A DNA stretch of 64,000 bases from Rhodococcus sovatensis (GCF_037327425.1 NZ_CP147846.1:744001-808000); one strand, 5' to 3'. Shown: positions 1-8,590, counted from the first letter of the stretch. The notes: a model not told the origin generated them from the letters alone. Translations and numbers: made by a program.

Positions 1-14
1 CCACCTAGAATGCT

Positions 15-833
15 GTGATGGTTGGGAGTTCTGCCGGATTGTGTGTGGTGGGTGAATGTGGACGTAAAGTATCGGTCAAAAGGCATCGCCTCTGCGACAA
101 GCACTATCAGGCATTCTGGAAGTATGGCGACCCCGCTGGAAGCAGGTCCAGGCAAGGCGGCACGTGCGACGTGGCCGAGTGCGGACGGCGGCGGATAGGT
201 CCTAACGGCCTATGCCATATGCACAAGATGCGGTTGCAGCGGACGGGGTCGGTCGAGAAGTCCAAGCCGGTTGAATGCTCTGGCACCGAGTGCACGCGGT
301 CGGCGGCCGCGAAAGGACTGTGTACACGTCATTACGACAAGGCTCGAGGCACAAATCGCCAAAACGGCCGGATCTGCGCGGTCGAGGGGTGCGATCGCTC
401 CGTCAAGGCACGCGGCAGGTGTCCCCGCCACTACTCCGAGCTGCAACGGTCAGGTGCACTTGCCAGTGCTTCAACCCGCGCCGAGGAACTCGCGCAGTTA
501 CCGACACAGCACTGCATCGAGTCCGGCTGCGAGCGACCTTCGTCCACCCGCGGTCGATGCGCAGTGCATCACAGTCGCTTCGTAAGTGGACACAACATGG
601 AACGTTTCTGTCGTGGGTGCGGGTCTGACCTGACCGGTCTACCCAGGGGACGAAGGTGGTGCGGCCCGGAATGCAGGCCGCGATGCGCTGGGCCCGCTTG
701 CGACCGCAAGGCAAGCGGTCGCGGGCTCTGTTCGACTCACCTCAAGCAACGAACTGCAGGCACGCCCCTCCGGCCGATCGGTGGCCGCCCGAAGCGCGCC
801 GTGAACAGCCCGTGCGATTGGTGCGGAGAGTTA
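15..833 (+). pseudogene. 5' part of a Cys/His-repeat HNH nuclease gene, split by an IS
   Basis: This segment carries six repeats of the form Cys-x4-Cys, a basic linker, then Gly-x-Cys-x2-His, for example CDVAECGRR followed by GLCHMH. Each resembles a small zinc knuckle. A CRGCG/CGPEC pair follows and the segment ends in CDWCGEL. An in-frame TAG just upstream limits the start to GTG 15 or ATG 18. The reading frame runs into the IS at 834 and stops at 854. Joining codon 273 (831-833) to base 1822 removes the IS plus one TA copy and restores a single 535-residue frame with the segment ending at 2610. The repeats probably bind zinc and nucleic acid; that role is inferred. Confidence 0.72.
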
Positions 834-853
834 GAGCGTGTCTCCCAAATTTG
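834..853 (+). repeat. Left terminal inverted repeat of the IS5-family element
   Basis: The repeat begins GAGCGTGTCTC directly after the TA at 832-833. It pairs with the inverted copy at 1800-1819. Confidence 0.8.
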
Positions 854-880
854 AGAGGTGCTGTCAGCGATGATATTTCG

Positions 881-1808
881 ATGACGCGCGTGGGAGTGAT
901 CAGTGACGAGTTCTGGGAGATCGTCGAGCCAGTGATACCCACCGACGTGGGAAAACGTGGGCGGCGGTTCGCCGAGCACCGGCGAATTCTGGAGGGCATC
1001 GCATACCGATTCCGTACCGGGTGTCCGTGGCGAGATCTGCCGGAGGACTTCGGTCCGTGGCAGACGGTGTGGAAACGCCACCACCGATGGTCCTTCGATG
1101 GCACCTACGACGAGATGCTTGCCGCGGTGGCCGAGGTGTTCGGTCTCGACCCGGAAGAACTCGACGGCGATATCGGGGCGGTGCTCTCGATCGACTCGAC
1201 CAGCGTCCGGGCGCATCAGCATGCGGCCGGTGCGCGAGCCGACACTCTCACAGGGGGCCTTGTCGAATTACAAGAAATCCGTCGACGAACCCGCTGACCA
1301 CGCGTTGGGTCGATCTCGCGGAGGATTCACCACGAAGATCCATGCACTGACCGACCTGACGTGCTCGCCGGTGACGATGCTGCTGACCGGTGGGCAAGCC
1401 GGGGACAATCCACAGTTGGTGCCGTTGCTCGATGCCCACCGAGCTGCCGGTGGGGACCAGGACTACCGATTGCTCGCCGACAAGGCGTACACCCATCCCA
1501 GTACCCGCACCGAACTGCGTCGCCGCAAGATCAAACACACCATTCCCGAGCGCAGCGACCAGAAGCAGCGACGGGCCGACAAGGGGTCCGCCGGTGGTCG
1601 TCCACCGGGTTTCGATCCGACGATGTACAAGCACCGCAACACCGTCGAGCGTGGCTTCGGGCGGCTCAAACAGTGGCGTGGTGTGGCCACTCGATATGAC
1701 AAGTACGCCATGACATTCCTCGGGGGCGTTGTCCTGTGCGCGGCAGTTCTGCACTCCCGCAACCACAACCACCGCCCGGCGATGAAAACGAAAACGGACC
1801 CAATTTAA
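881..1808 (+). CDS. IS5-family DDE transposase, two frames joined by a frameshift
   Basis: The first frame starts at ATG 881 (MTRVGVISDEFW) and ends at 1297. It contains the helix-turn-helix and RFRTGCPWRDLP region usual for this family and the first catalytic Asp in SIDSTSVRAH. The second frame overlaps it and runs to 1808. It contains GRSRGGFTTKIHAL, the second Asp in LADKAYTHP and the Glu in VERGFGRLKQWRG, completing the DDE triad. The switch is +1 (or -2) and lies around the ACAGGGGGCC run at 1250-1259. Many IS427-group elements make the active enzyme by programmed frameshifting; here that is inferred from the overlap and the intact triad. A chance indel is the alternative. Confidence 0.82.
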
Positions 1809-1819
1809 GAGACACGCTC
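1800..1819 (-). repeat. Right terminal inverted repeat of the IS5-family element
   Basis: The sequence ends in GAGACACGCTC, the reverse complement of the left end. TA at 1820-1821 follows. Confidence 0.8.
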
Positions 1820-2610
1820 TAGTCGGAGCAGACGCCACCGCGGCGTTCTGTTCCAGCGCCTGTCGCGGCATGGCGCGTCGCCACGCCGACGCTGCGACGT
1901 TCGGGGCGTGCGCCCAATGCGGAACGCGCATCGACTATCTCGCTCCCGCCAACGGTTCCAGCCGGCGGCTGACCCCCGTCTCTAAACGCCTCTGCGACAA
2001 CTGTCGCCACCGAAGCGCATCCCTCTACCTGTCCGCGAACGCTTTACGGGCCAGGGACGGCGACACGTGCTCTCTCTGCGGTCTCTTCGTACCCCAGAAC
2101 GCAGTCAAGCCGCACCCGCTAGCGGCCGAGGTCGACCACGTCCTACCAATCTCTATGGGCGGCACACACGACCCCGTCAACCTCGCGCTAGCTCACAAGA
2201 CATGCAATATCAAAAAGGGCAACAGGCCTCCCTCGTGGAAGCGCGATCCCGACGAGGTCGAACCGCTCCTCGCCGACTGGCGATCATCCGGTCCGATCCC
2301 GCCTCCTCCCAGTTGCTCTGTCGAGGACTGCGACCGCCGTGTCGAGAGTGCCGGTGTCTGCAGCACCTACAGGTGGCGGCTTCGCAAGTATGGGAGCACG
2401 GATCTACCCCTCCGGCCCGAACGGCCCTCGCACTGCACCGCAGCAGATTGCGACAAACTGGTACGGGCGAAGGGACTGTGCAGGTCGCACTACGCACGAC
2501 ACCTCCGGGCAGGGACGAAGTGCACCGAGTCATCCTGCGAGAGGGAGTCGAATACGCGGGGACTGTGCAAGCCGCACTATAACCAGTGGCTAGCCAGACG
2601 ACATAGCTAG
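1820..2610 (+). pseudogene. 3' part of the split HNH nuclease gene
   Basis: This half holds the catalytic module. CAQCGTRIDY and RLCDNC look like a zinc-binding lead-in. They are followed by CSLCGLF, the HNH core EVDHVLPISMGGTHD, and NLALAHKTCNIKKG (Asp-His, Asn-Leu and the His-x2-Cys-Asn ending). Three more Cys-x4-Cys repeats close the protein, two of them in the full GLC-x2-H form, making nine with the 5' half. The stretch FCSSACRG at the junction completes the CDWCGE zinc-like pair from the 5' half, which supports the reconstruction. An internal ATG at 1870 might allow a 246-residue product containing the HNH core. HNH proteins with this core cut DNA; the target here is unknown. Confidence 0.75.
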
Positions 2611-2841
2611 CGAGAGCCTCTCCGCCGCGTCAAAGCCAAACACTCCCCGCAATACCTGTGTCGTCCGGCTCAAATATGAGACCACCGTGAGTTTGCTATA
2701 GCCAGGACGATCGGACCATATCGGCGGCGACATGGTGCCCTCGTCAATGATGACAAGGTCGAATAGTTCGCTTTGAAACTGAGACAACCAGCGATCGGCG
2801 CTGCCGGCGAGCTGCTGGATGTTGGCGACGACGATGTGGCT
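2590..2841 (-). pseudogene. Fragment of a superfamily 2 helicase
   Basis: Reading the minus strand gives HIVVANIQQLAG, then WLSQFQ, then FDLVIIDEG. This matches the stretch around the DEAD/DEAH (Walker B) motif of type III restriction or SSL2-type helicases. The sequence then departs from the family and stops at 2590. Walker A and all C-terminal helicase motifs are absent, so this is a relic. A degraded integrase start abuts it on the opposite strand, marking an old recombination junction. Confidence 0.5.
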
Positions 2842-2878
2842 GCGACGTCACTTTCCAGCAGCAGCCCGGACACCTGCA

Positions 2879-3060
2879 ATGAGCACCGCTGTACGTGCGT
2901 CCACCGCTGTGGGACCCGAGATCCCTCCGGCCGTAGCCAAGCGAATTGCGAAAGCGGTCGAGTCCTCCCGGACTGCGGCGACCCGCGGCAACGTACGACG
3001 CCGGGTGGCGGCGCTTCGCCAGCTGGTGTGAGTGGGAAGGCCATGTCAGCGGGCGACGAA
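2879..3060 (+). pseudogene. Frameshifted N-terminal fragment of a tyrosine recombinase
   Basis: From ATG 2879 the frame reads PEIPPAVAKRIAKAVESSR, then TAATRGN. Near 2995 the sensible sequence moves to another frame and continues DAGWRRFASWCEWEGHV. Together these form the SAM-like core-binding domain of actinobacterial tyrosine recombinases. The catalytic domain is missing. A similar truncated domain lies at 10855-11148. The frameshift and the missing 3' end make this a non-functional scar. Confidence 0.55.
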
Positions 3061-3207
3061 AGACGGTGCGCCCAAGGGCAGCGATCGGATGCACAGTCGC
3101 CACGCTGCAGTGCCGAGCTGACCATCTGTGCGAGAAAGGGTGTTCGGCCGGAAGTTGATCCACGAGTGCAAAGCGACAATTGGATCAGCTCGTCGACGGT
3201 GTCTCGG

Positions 3208-5421
3208 TCAGTTCTCGGTGTTGGCCAAGATCTGGCGTAGAGCGATTGCGGCGTAGGTGATTCGATTGGACAGCGAAGTGTCGTTGTCGTTTAAGTCCTC
3301 TGAAGGGATCTCCGGTATCTTGCGTAAGTCCCAAAGGTGTTGCGGGATCATATTTCGGAAGTCCTCGCTACGGAATTCGCTGGCCCAAGTTTCGAACTTT
3401 CCTTGTGTGTTTTCGGTCCCAGTCATCGTGACGAACCGTGCTCCGAGAGTGGCGAGTGTAACGTCGGCATCGCTTGCCAAGAGTTCCTGAGCTTGCTCGC
3501 TCAGCTGCCGCCACAGGTCATCGTCGAAGTAATGCAGGAAGCTCAGGACAGAGTGAGTTCGGTAGTTGGCAGCGGGCAGCTCGGTAGTTAGATCCTGTAC
3601 GCATCGACCCAGCACCTCCTCGCGGATGTCCTCCGACGCTGCGGTCACTGTCGTGGTGTCGATGGTGTCCAGTTCGATGGGGCGTGTGAGTACGTCCACG
3701 GTCGTGGGAAGTCCGAACTCGCTGCGGTAGCGGTTTACAACGGATTTGGCTTCCTGCGCAGTCGATCGTGTGATTGCGTGAGCGAGGAGGGCGTACAGGA
3801 CGCCCGACCATCTGGAGAACAGCAGATCGCGTGTGTCCAAGGGCAGTTCCCGAGTCAGTAGATGCGCTGCCTCTGCGAGTGGAGCGGGCGGGGAGTCGAC
3901 GAGGACGTCGAGGTGCTGCAGTATTTTGCCGCAGACGAGGTCGCGGCGTTCCTGTTCGGATAGACATTGCCGAATGACGGAGGCAGAGGACCATGTACCA
4001 GTTGATATGAGCTGAGTGAAATCGGTTCTCACATCTGCATTTCGCACGTCCTTCGCTGGTATGCCGAACGCAAAGTATCGATCGAAGTGGTCGCGTTCGC
4101 GGATCTCACAGGGTGAGGCGCGTCGTGAGGTGTAAAAGCCCTTGGGTCGGGGGAGTGTATGTGGAAAGAGGTTGACCAGCAGTCGGTATGCGATACGAGC
4201 GTCGAACGGGTCTGTGGAATCAGTGAATTCGGAGACCTCGCGCTCCTTGTCTTCTGGCGTGAGCTGTTGATCAGTACCTCGTTCGGGATGACTTCGAAGC
4301 AGTTCTGCTCGCCACCTGGGTATCTCGGCATACAGACGCGGATAGTGAAGCCGAATGAACGTGATCAGTGTTGCGTCGAACAGGTCGACCTCGCGATCAC
4401 CGCCGGTGAGGGTCAACATGATGTCGACCTGCGTGCACAACCGGAAGATACTGCGCAAGGTGAGTCGGTCTGTAGGCAGTAGAGCGAACAGGGAGTCGGC
4501 GGTCTCGTTGTGAGCCTTGTCGGTGGGTTCCGCGCTGTGAACCATGGCGATGGCCGTTAGTTGGTCGCGGAACTCGCGAGCGAGATGCAATTGTTGAATG
4601 GGCGGGAGCGCAAACGGGTACTGAACGATTTTTTCGAGATATCTACGCGCGCGAACACTGTCGTCCAGCGCCAGGTCGCTGCGGCGGAGAACGTCGATAA
4701 CGGTGTCCTCGTCGTAGGAGAGCAGGTAGTGAACCCGGTCGAAGCGACCGAGGAGGCGAACCGACTTCATGACCGAGAGGAGTTCGTCTGCATGCAGGCG
4801 GTCGACGTCGTCGACGATGACCAGGATGTTCCTGCCGGCTGTGTCGATGGCTGCGGAGATGTCCGAGAAGCGCTTGACGAAAGGGTCGGGTTCGATATCG
4901 GCGGTGAAATCAGCTGCTTGATCGGCGAAGGCGTCCGAACCTGCTTTCATCGCGTCCTGGACAGCCCCTTTACCTACGTATTTCTCCAGGGCGGCGGTCG
5001 CGACGGCTTTCATGACGGCGCCTGCAACCGGTGCGGCTGTGTTGAGCAGCCGCTTCGCTTTCTCACCTCGCTCGTCGGGAGGCATGGCGTATGCGATCGC
5101 CCTATAGAACTCTTCGGTGAGGGTGGGGGTGTTGTCCGTTGACCATGGGGTGAAACTGACCACTGACCACGCGTCGCGATGCTCGGTGGTGATGACGTCG
5201 GTGATCATGTTCAATACTGATGTCTTGCCACTTCCCCACGGTCCGGCCAGGCCGAATACGACACTGGGTCCTTGTCCTGCCCGGTGGATGCGTTCGGCAA
5301 CGCGCCGGGCGAACTGTCGACGATCGAGTCGGTCGTCGCCCATCGACTTGATTTCGACGTCGTGATGGGTGCGGATCTCTCCGGCGCCGTCGGTGGTGTC
5401 GGCTGCGTCGTGAGCGGGCAT
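3208..5421 (-). CDS. KAP-family P-loop NTPase
   Basis: A 737-residue protein. GLAGPWGSGKTSVLNMI (residues about 57-73) is a Walker A motif and NILVIVDDVDRLHADELL (about residues 197-215) a Walker B. The spacing, and SFTPWST after the P-loop, are typical of KAP NTPases, STAND-like ATPases often tied to membranes or to phage defence. KAP proteins often carry a membrane insertion between the motifs; here the insert (about residues 105-180) is Ala-rich and only weakly hydrophobic. The gene stands alone between recombination scars and a toxin-antitoxin pair. A defence role is inferred from family and setting. Confidence 0.75.
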   Translation of the reverse strand: MPAHDAADTTDGAGEIRTHHDVEIKSMGDDRLDRRQFARRVAERIHRAGQGPSVVFGLAGPWGSGKTSVLNMITDVITTEHRDAWSVVSFTPWSTDNTPTLTEEFYRAIAYAMPPDERGEKAKRLLNTAAPVAGAVMKAVATAALEKYVGKGAVQDAMKAGSDAFADQAADFTADIEPDPFVKRFSDISAAIDTAGRNILVIVDDVDRLHADELLSVMKSVRLLGRFDRVHYLLSYDEDTVIDVLRRSDLALDDSVRARRYLEKIVQYPFALPPIQQLHLAREFRDQLTAIAMVHSAEPTDKAHNETADSLFALLPTDRLTLRSIFRLCTQVDIMLTLTGGDREVDLFDATLITFIRLHYPRLYAEIPRWRAELLRSHPERGTDQQLTPEDKEREVSEFTDSTDPFDARIAYRLLVNLFPHTLPRPKGFYTSRRASPCEIRERDHFDRYFAFGIPAKDVRNADVRTDFTQLISTGTWSSASVIRQCLSEQERRDLVCGKILQHLDVLVDSPPAPLAEAAHLLTRELPLDTRDLLFSRWSGVLYALLAHAITRSTAQEAKSVVNRYRSEFGLPTTVDVLTRPIELDTIDTTTVTAASEDIREEVLGRCVQDLTTELPAANYRTHSVLSFLHYFDDDLWRQLSEQAQELLASDADVTLATLGARFVTMTGTENTQGKFETWASEFRSEDFRNMIPQHLWDLRKIPEIPSEDLNDNDTSLSNRITYAAIALRQILANTEN

Positions 5422-5490
5422 GGCTCAATAGTTGCAGCTGGCTCTGGGTGACTGTCGGGTAGGTAGAGCTTCACGATTCACTCGATTATA

Positions 5491-5526
5491 AGTACCACTT
5501 GTGGTACCGGTACCACAAGTGGTACT
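5491..5526. promoter_or_regulatory. Perfect 36-bp palindrome, probable toxin-antitoxin operator
   Basis: The left half AGTACCACTTGTGGTACC is followed at once by its exact reverse complement. Each half is itself a near-palindrome (GTACCAC, two bases, GTGGTAC), so two operator units lie side by side. It lies about 120 bp upstream of the antitoxin start and 70 bp from the divergent KAP gene start. YefM-type antitoxins repress their own promoters by binding palindromes, so this is the likely operator and could also affect the KAP gene. Confidence 0.65.
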
Positions 5527-5544
5527 GTTTGCGATCAGAGGACA

Positions 5545-5590
5545 CCCGCGCAACGCGGGAGCTCAGCAGTCGGCCCGCGCAACGCGGGCC
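5545..5590 (+). repeat. Two tandem GC-rich hairpins in the toxin-antitoxin leader
   Basis: CCCGCG-CAA-CGCGGG at 5545-5559 and GGCCCGCG-CAA-CGCGGGCC at 5572-5590 share a core and a three-base loop. They lie between the operator palindrome and the antitoxin start, so they could fold in the leader mRNA or act as further protein sites. Confidence 0.5.
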
Positions 5591-5643
5591 GCTCACGTCC
5601 ACCTCTTCTGCCAAGGATGTGGACCGAACGGAGTGCCACAGCG

Positions 5644-5892
5644 ATGTCTGCCATAACCCGAACCGAAGCCCGCAAAAGCCTTTTCCCGCTCGTTGAACAG
5701 GTAGTAGAAGATCACACACCAGTGGAGATCGTCTCCAGTGGCGGCAATGCGATCCTCATGTCCAAAGCTGATTATGACGCGATGGTCGAGACTGCATACC
5801 TGCTGCGCAGTCCTGCCAACGCAACCCACCTGCTCAAGAGCATGGAACAAGCCCGCCGCGGGGAGGTGAAACCCAGAAAGCTGGTCACATGA
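5644..5892 (+). CDS. yefM: YefM/Phd-family antitoxin
   Basis: An 82-residue protein starting MSAITRTEARKSLFPLVEQV, with SSGGNAILMSKADYDAMVETAYLL next. This is the N-terminal DNA-binding fold of YefM/Phd antitoxins, and the length matches the family. The acidic and basic C-terminal tail would wrap the toxin. ATG 5644 is chosen because upstream sequence gives no family-like residues. The stop overlaps the toxin start in ATGA, so the two are translationally coupled. Autorepression at the 5491-5526 palindrome is expected. Confidence 0.88.
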   Translation: MSAITRTEARKSLFPLVEQVVEDHTPVEIVSSGGNAILMSKADYDAMVETAYLLRSPANATHLLKSMEQARRGEVKPRKLVT

Positions 5893-6155
5893 CCCAGGTC
5901 CGATTCACCGAAGAAGGGTGGGACAGTTACACGTCCTGGGCCACCGTCGACAAGAAGATGCTTCCGCGCATCAACAAACTTATCGACGCCGCGCTTCGAG
6001 ATCCGTACACAGGCATCGGCAAACCCGAGCCTTTGAAATACGCGCTCGCAGGGGCATGGTCACGACGAATCAACATCGAGCACAGACTTGTGTACCTGCC
6101 CCCAGACGATGTCAGCCCGGACCTCGTGATTCTGTCCGCGAAATACCATTATTGA
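5889..6155 (+). CDS. yoeB: YoeB/Txe-family mRNA endonuclease toxin
   Basis: An 88-residue RelE-superfamily toxin. Visible family marks are the WDSYTSW region, KINKL-like RINKLIDAALRDPYTGIGKPEPLK, LAGAWSRRINIEHRLVY, and the KYHY ending that carries the catalytic His-Tyr. YoeB binds the ribosomal A site and cuts mRNA, and YefM neutralises it. All key residues look intact. The start overlaps the antitoxin stop by four bases, and no further gene follows on this strand. Confidence 0.9.
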   Translation: MTQVRFTEEGWDSYTSWATVDKKMLPRINKLIDAALRDPYTGIGKPEPLKYALAGAWSRRINIEHRLVYLPPDDVSPDLVILSAKYHY

Positions 6156-6452
6156 CGAATCTCCCCTGCTCCGACGACCATCACACTTGACGGATGACGG
6201 AGTGGTTCGCAAGCGGGCTGCTCTGCGCCAAAGCCTCTGCGGGACCGGTGATCGAATGAGTCGGTCATGCGCGTGGATGGTTCAATACCGGCCGGGATTG
6301 GCAACTGCAGCTGCACTGCCGAGGGTCGCGGCGATGTCGTCCGTGCGGGTCGTCCATATGTAGACCCTCAGGGGCTCGAAACTCGACAGCAAAATGTTTG
6401 AGGCCCACGCTGGGGGCAGAGAAAGAAGGGCATCGGTGGGAAAAGCTGAATA

Positions 6453-7496
6453 CTACGGTGAGGCACGCGCTTTCAGCCATTCGTCACGCCACCGGTGGAA
6501 CTCGACCGCGAACGCCGAATTGATCTCCATGGCCCTGTGGACACTCGAACGCTGCTTCTTCGACGCGTGCTCGTCCACCGAGCTCGGACCGCACATGACG
6601 GCGAGCGTCTTGGGGTAGGTCTTCCATTTGAGTACGAGTCGCATTGATATGAATGAGATCAACGCTGCTGCGCATTCACCCGCGCGGTCGGATTCGGCTA
6701 CTGAAGTAGTACGGCCGGAGTGGATGAGGCTGTTGCGGACATCGACAATGCGGCTTCGCCAATCGGCCACCGGTCCGTTGTTGTCGAGGTTCCAGCTTCC
6801 GCCCAGGCGGCGGGCATACACTGTTTTGACGCGGTGGGTGATCGAACTGGCGTCGACCCATATTTGCGCAGCTTCCGCTGGTGTTCTGCCCTCTTCCCAC
6901 AGCATCGCGGCAAGTGTGCTGTCGAGCGCTACCTCGCATGTGATGGCGTTGCTGAGAACTGACGCTCGGTAGTCGCCAGCGACGTGCTCTGCGTGGCTGC
7001 GAGCGTGGTGATCCCGGATCAAAGCGCTGATGCTGCCCAGCGTGAGTTGAGTGAATACCTTGCCGACTGAATCCGCGTCGACCAAGTCCCAGGTGGCGGA
7101 CTGGATCGGCAGGTGGTCGAGCACGATCGCTAGTTTATCTTCATCGAAGCTGATGGTTCCGGCGTCGGTACGGGTACCGAACACGGCTGGGGTGATCGGA
7201 TTCAGAGCCTTGTAGTGAAGCTCTGGAAGCGGAATGCCGGAAGTGATTCGTAGTGAGCGAAGAGTGTCTGCTACCAGCCAGTGAGCCAGGGTAATGGGGT
7301 CCACCTTGCCGCCATGCGGCGGTGTCAAGGCAGCGTTGCGGTCCTTCACAGGAATCATCACGACTACCACTGAGCGTTCGTGCGGGAGATCTGATGTCTC
7401 AGGGCGCGTCTCTCGGGCAGCCCGGCCAGTCACCTCGTCGAGGATCATCGACGCCAAAACACTGCCCGCGTAGACGGGGTCCACTCCGTGAGACAT
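6453..7496 (-). CDS. Hypothetical protein with a HEPN-like RxxxxH motif
   Basis: A 347-residue protein with no recognised full-length family. The C-terminal third contains DVRNSLIHSGR, an R-x4-H arrangement like the catalytic motif of HEPN ribonucleases, inside helical sequence. It lies immediately downstream of, and in the same frame as, the 69-residue gene at 7506-7715; only a TGA and three codons separate them. They may therefore be one gene split by a nonsense mutation. The ATG at 7496 lacks a clear ribosome-binding site. HEPN ribonucleases are common toxins and defence effectors; the assignment here is tentative. Confidence 0.5.
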   Translation of the reverse strand: MSHGVDPVYAGSVLASMILDEVTGRAARETRPETSDLPHERSVVVVMIPVKDRNAALTPPHGGKVDPITLAHWLVADTLRSLRITSGIPLPELHYKALNPITPAVFGTRTDAGTISFDEDKLAIVLDHLPIQSATWDLVDADSVGKVFTQLTLGSISALIRDHHARSHAEHVAGDYRASVLSNAITCEVALDSTLAAMLWEEGRTPAEAAQIWVDASSITHRVKTVYARRLGGSWNLDNNGPVADWRSRIVDVRNSLIHSGRTTSVAESDRAGECAAALISFISMRLVLKWKTYPKTLAVMCGPSSVDEHASKKQRSSVHRAMEINSAFAVEFHRWRDEWLKARASP

Positions 7497-7505
7497 CGTC
7501 GACCA

Positions 7506-7715
7506 TCAAAGGAAGCAGGTGAACTCGTTCAGCATCCATGAGAGGTCATGATCGGCGGATTCGACACCACGTATTCGTAAATACTCCTGTCCGACATGGA
7601 TGTGCACCGGTTCTGTGCTCAGCGGCACTGCATACGGCAGGACGAAGGAGAAGGCGAGTACGCCCGCAGTGTCTTGCCCCTGAGATATCTCATAGGTTTC
7701 CTTCGGACTACTCAT
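7506..7715 (-). CDS. Short hypothetical protein, possibly the N-terminus of the next gene
   Basis: A 69-residue product starting MSSPKETYEISQG. It is rich in alternating hydrophobic residues (VLAFSFVLPYAV), suggesting beta strands. ATG 7715 overlaps the stop of the upstream gene in ATGA, so it is translated in the same operon. It ends at a TGA, and the same frame then continues into the 347-residue protein at 6453-7496. I cannot tell whether this is a real small protein or the front of a gene broken by a point mutation. Confidence 0.5.
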   Translation of the reverse strand: MSSPKETYEISQGQDTAGVLAFSFVLPYAVPLSTEPVHIHVGQEYLRIRGVESADHDLSWMLNEFTCFL

Positions 7716-8371
7716 GAAGTCGATTTCAGGGCGTCGGCGATACCGGTCCCGTTTGTTCGCGACCACAGGATCTGCTCGATTATCAGCGCGTGCGTCGTTT
7801 CGGGCTCAACCGATACGGTGGAACTGCGGGGGGTTCGCGTTGCAATCAGTTCGGCAATGGGTGCAAGGTAGTTCACCCAGACGGTGTCTCGCAGTGCCTT
7901 CACGTGTTCGGCGAACTCGACGGCGAAGGGAGAGTCCGCGGGTGGCCCACCCGACGACGTCACGTGTACTCGAATGGAGTCGAGCACGTCGGGATCTGAG
8001 TTGAGGTAGTCGGCGTAGATGTTCACGGTCTCGAGATCACGGGACTTGCGGTGAGCGACATGGTCGTGGCGCCATTCCATAAGAATCTTGTGCAACTCGG
8101 TGCCACGGTCACCGCGGGCGGCCTTAACCAGTTCCTCGTAGTCGACGTTGCGCTTGTCACTGGTAGCCATACGTCCGTAGCTGACGACGGCAGACTCCCA
8201 GAGTGCGCGCCGGACAGAGACATTGGACGGGATATCGGGCAACCCTGCCCTCCCTGAGAGGGTCATGTCGGCGTGTGTCAGGTCAGCCCATAGTGAGGCC
8301 CACTTGCCGAGGCGACGTGCGTCTGACTCGTCGAGCGTCGCCCGCCGCACTTGGTAAGTTTCATCGGTCAT
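7712..8371 (-). CDS. Hypothetical protein with a HEPN-like motif
   Basis: A 219-residue protein starting MTDETYQVRRATL. It has EWRHDHVAHRKSRD near the middle, an R-x-D-H-x2-H cluster preceded by KILM, resembling the active site of HEPN or AbiV-like nucleases. The rest is predicted helical with no membrane segment. It heads a three-frame operon running down to 6453, with an ATGA overlap to the next frame. ATG 8371 is chosen because upstream codons are low-complexity and unlike protein. Two HEPN-like motifs in one operon suggest an RNA-targeting system; this rests on motif reading only. Confidence 0.5.
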   Translation of the reverse strand: MTDETYQVRRATLDESDARRLGKWASLWADLTHADMTLSGRAGLPDIPSNVSVRRALWESAVVSYGRMATSDKRNVDYEELVKAARGDRGTELHKILMEWRHDHVAHRKSRDLETVNIYADYLNSDPDVLDSIRVHVTSSGGPPADSPFAVEFAEHVKALRDTVWVNYLAPIAELIATRTPRSSTVSVEPETTHALIIEQILWSRTNGTGIADALKSTS

Positions 8372-8590
8372 GGGTAGATGATGCCCGGCGACTGGACGGG
8401 CTTTCCAGGGGCGGCCCCTTTTTGCTGTGGTCCGCAGTGTTGACGACTGGGGCCGTGTCGATGTTACAGAGCTGTGCGTCGGCGACGCTGCTCCGTCGTC
8501 GAGTCGATTCGTCGTCGAGTACGGCGCTGCCGGTGAGCGCGACACAGCGCTGGATGTCAGATTCCTGCCCGGGTTCTTTGCTTCGAGCAA

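Larger units (their letters stand above)
834..1819 (+). mobile_element. IS5-family (IS427-like) insertion sequence, 986 bp
   Basis: The element is bounded by inverted repeats: the left end reads GAGCGTGTCTCCCAAATTTG and the right end, read inward, GAGCGTGTCTCTTAAATTGG. The first 11 bases match perfectly. It is flanked by TA at 832-833 and 1820-1821, the short target duplication usual for this group. It encodes one transposase in two overlapping frames and nothing else. It sits inside the HNH gene, and removing it with one TA copy restores that gene, so the insertion is probably recent. Confidence 0.88.

Noticed and set aside
5545..5590. CRISPR-like repeat
   Set aside because: Only two short palindromic units occur, without regular spacers or cas genes. 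No CRISPR array is visible anywhere in the window.
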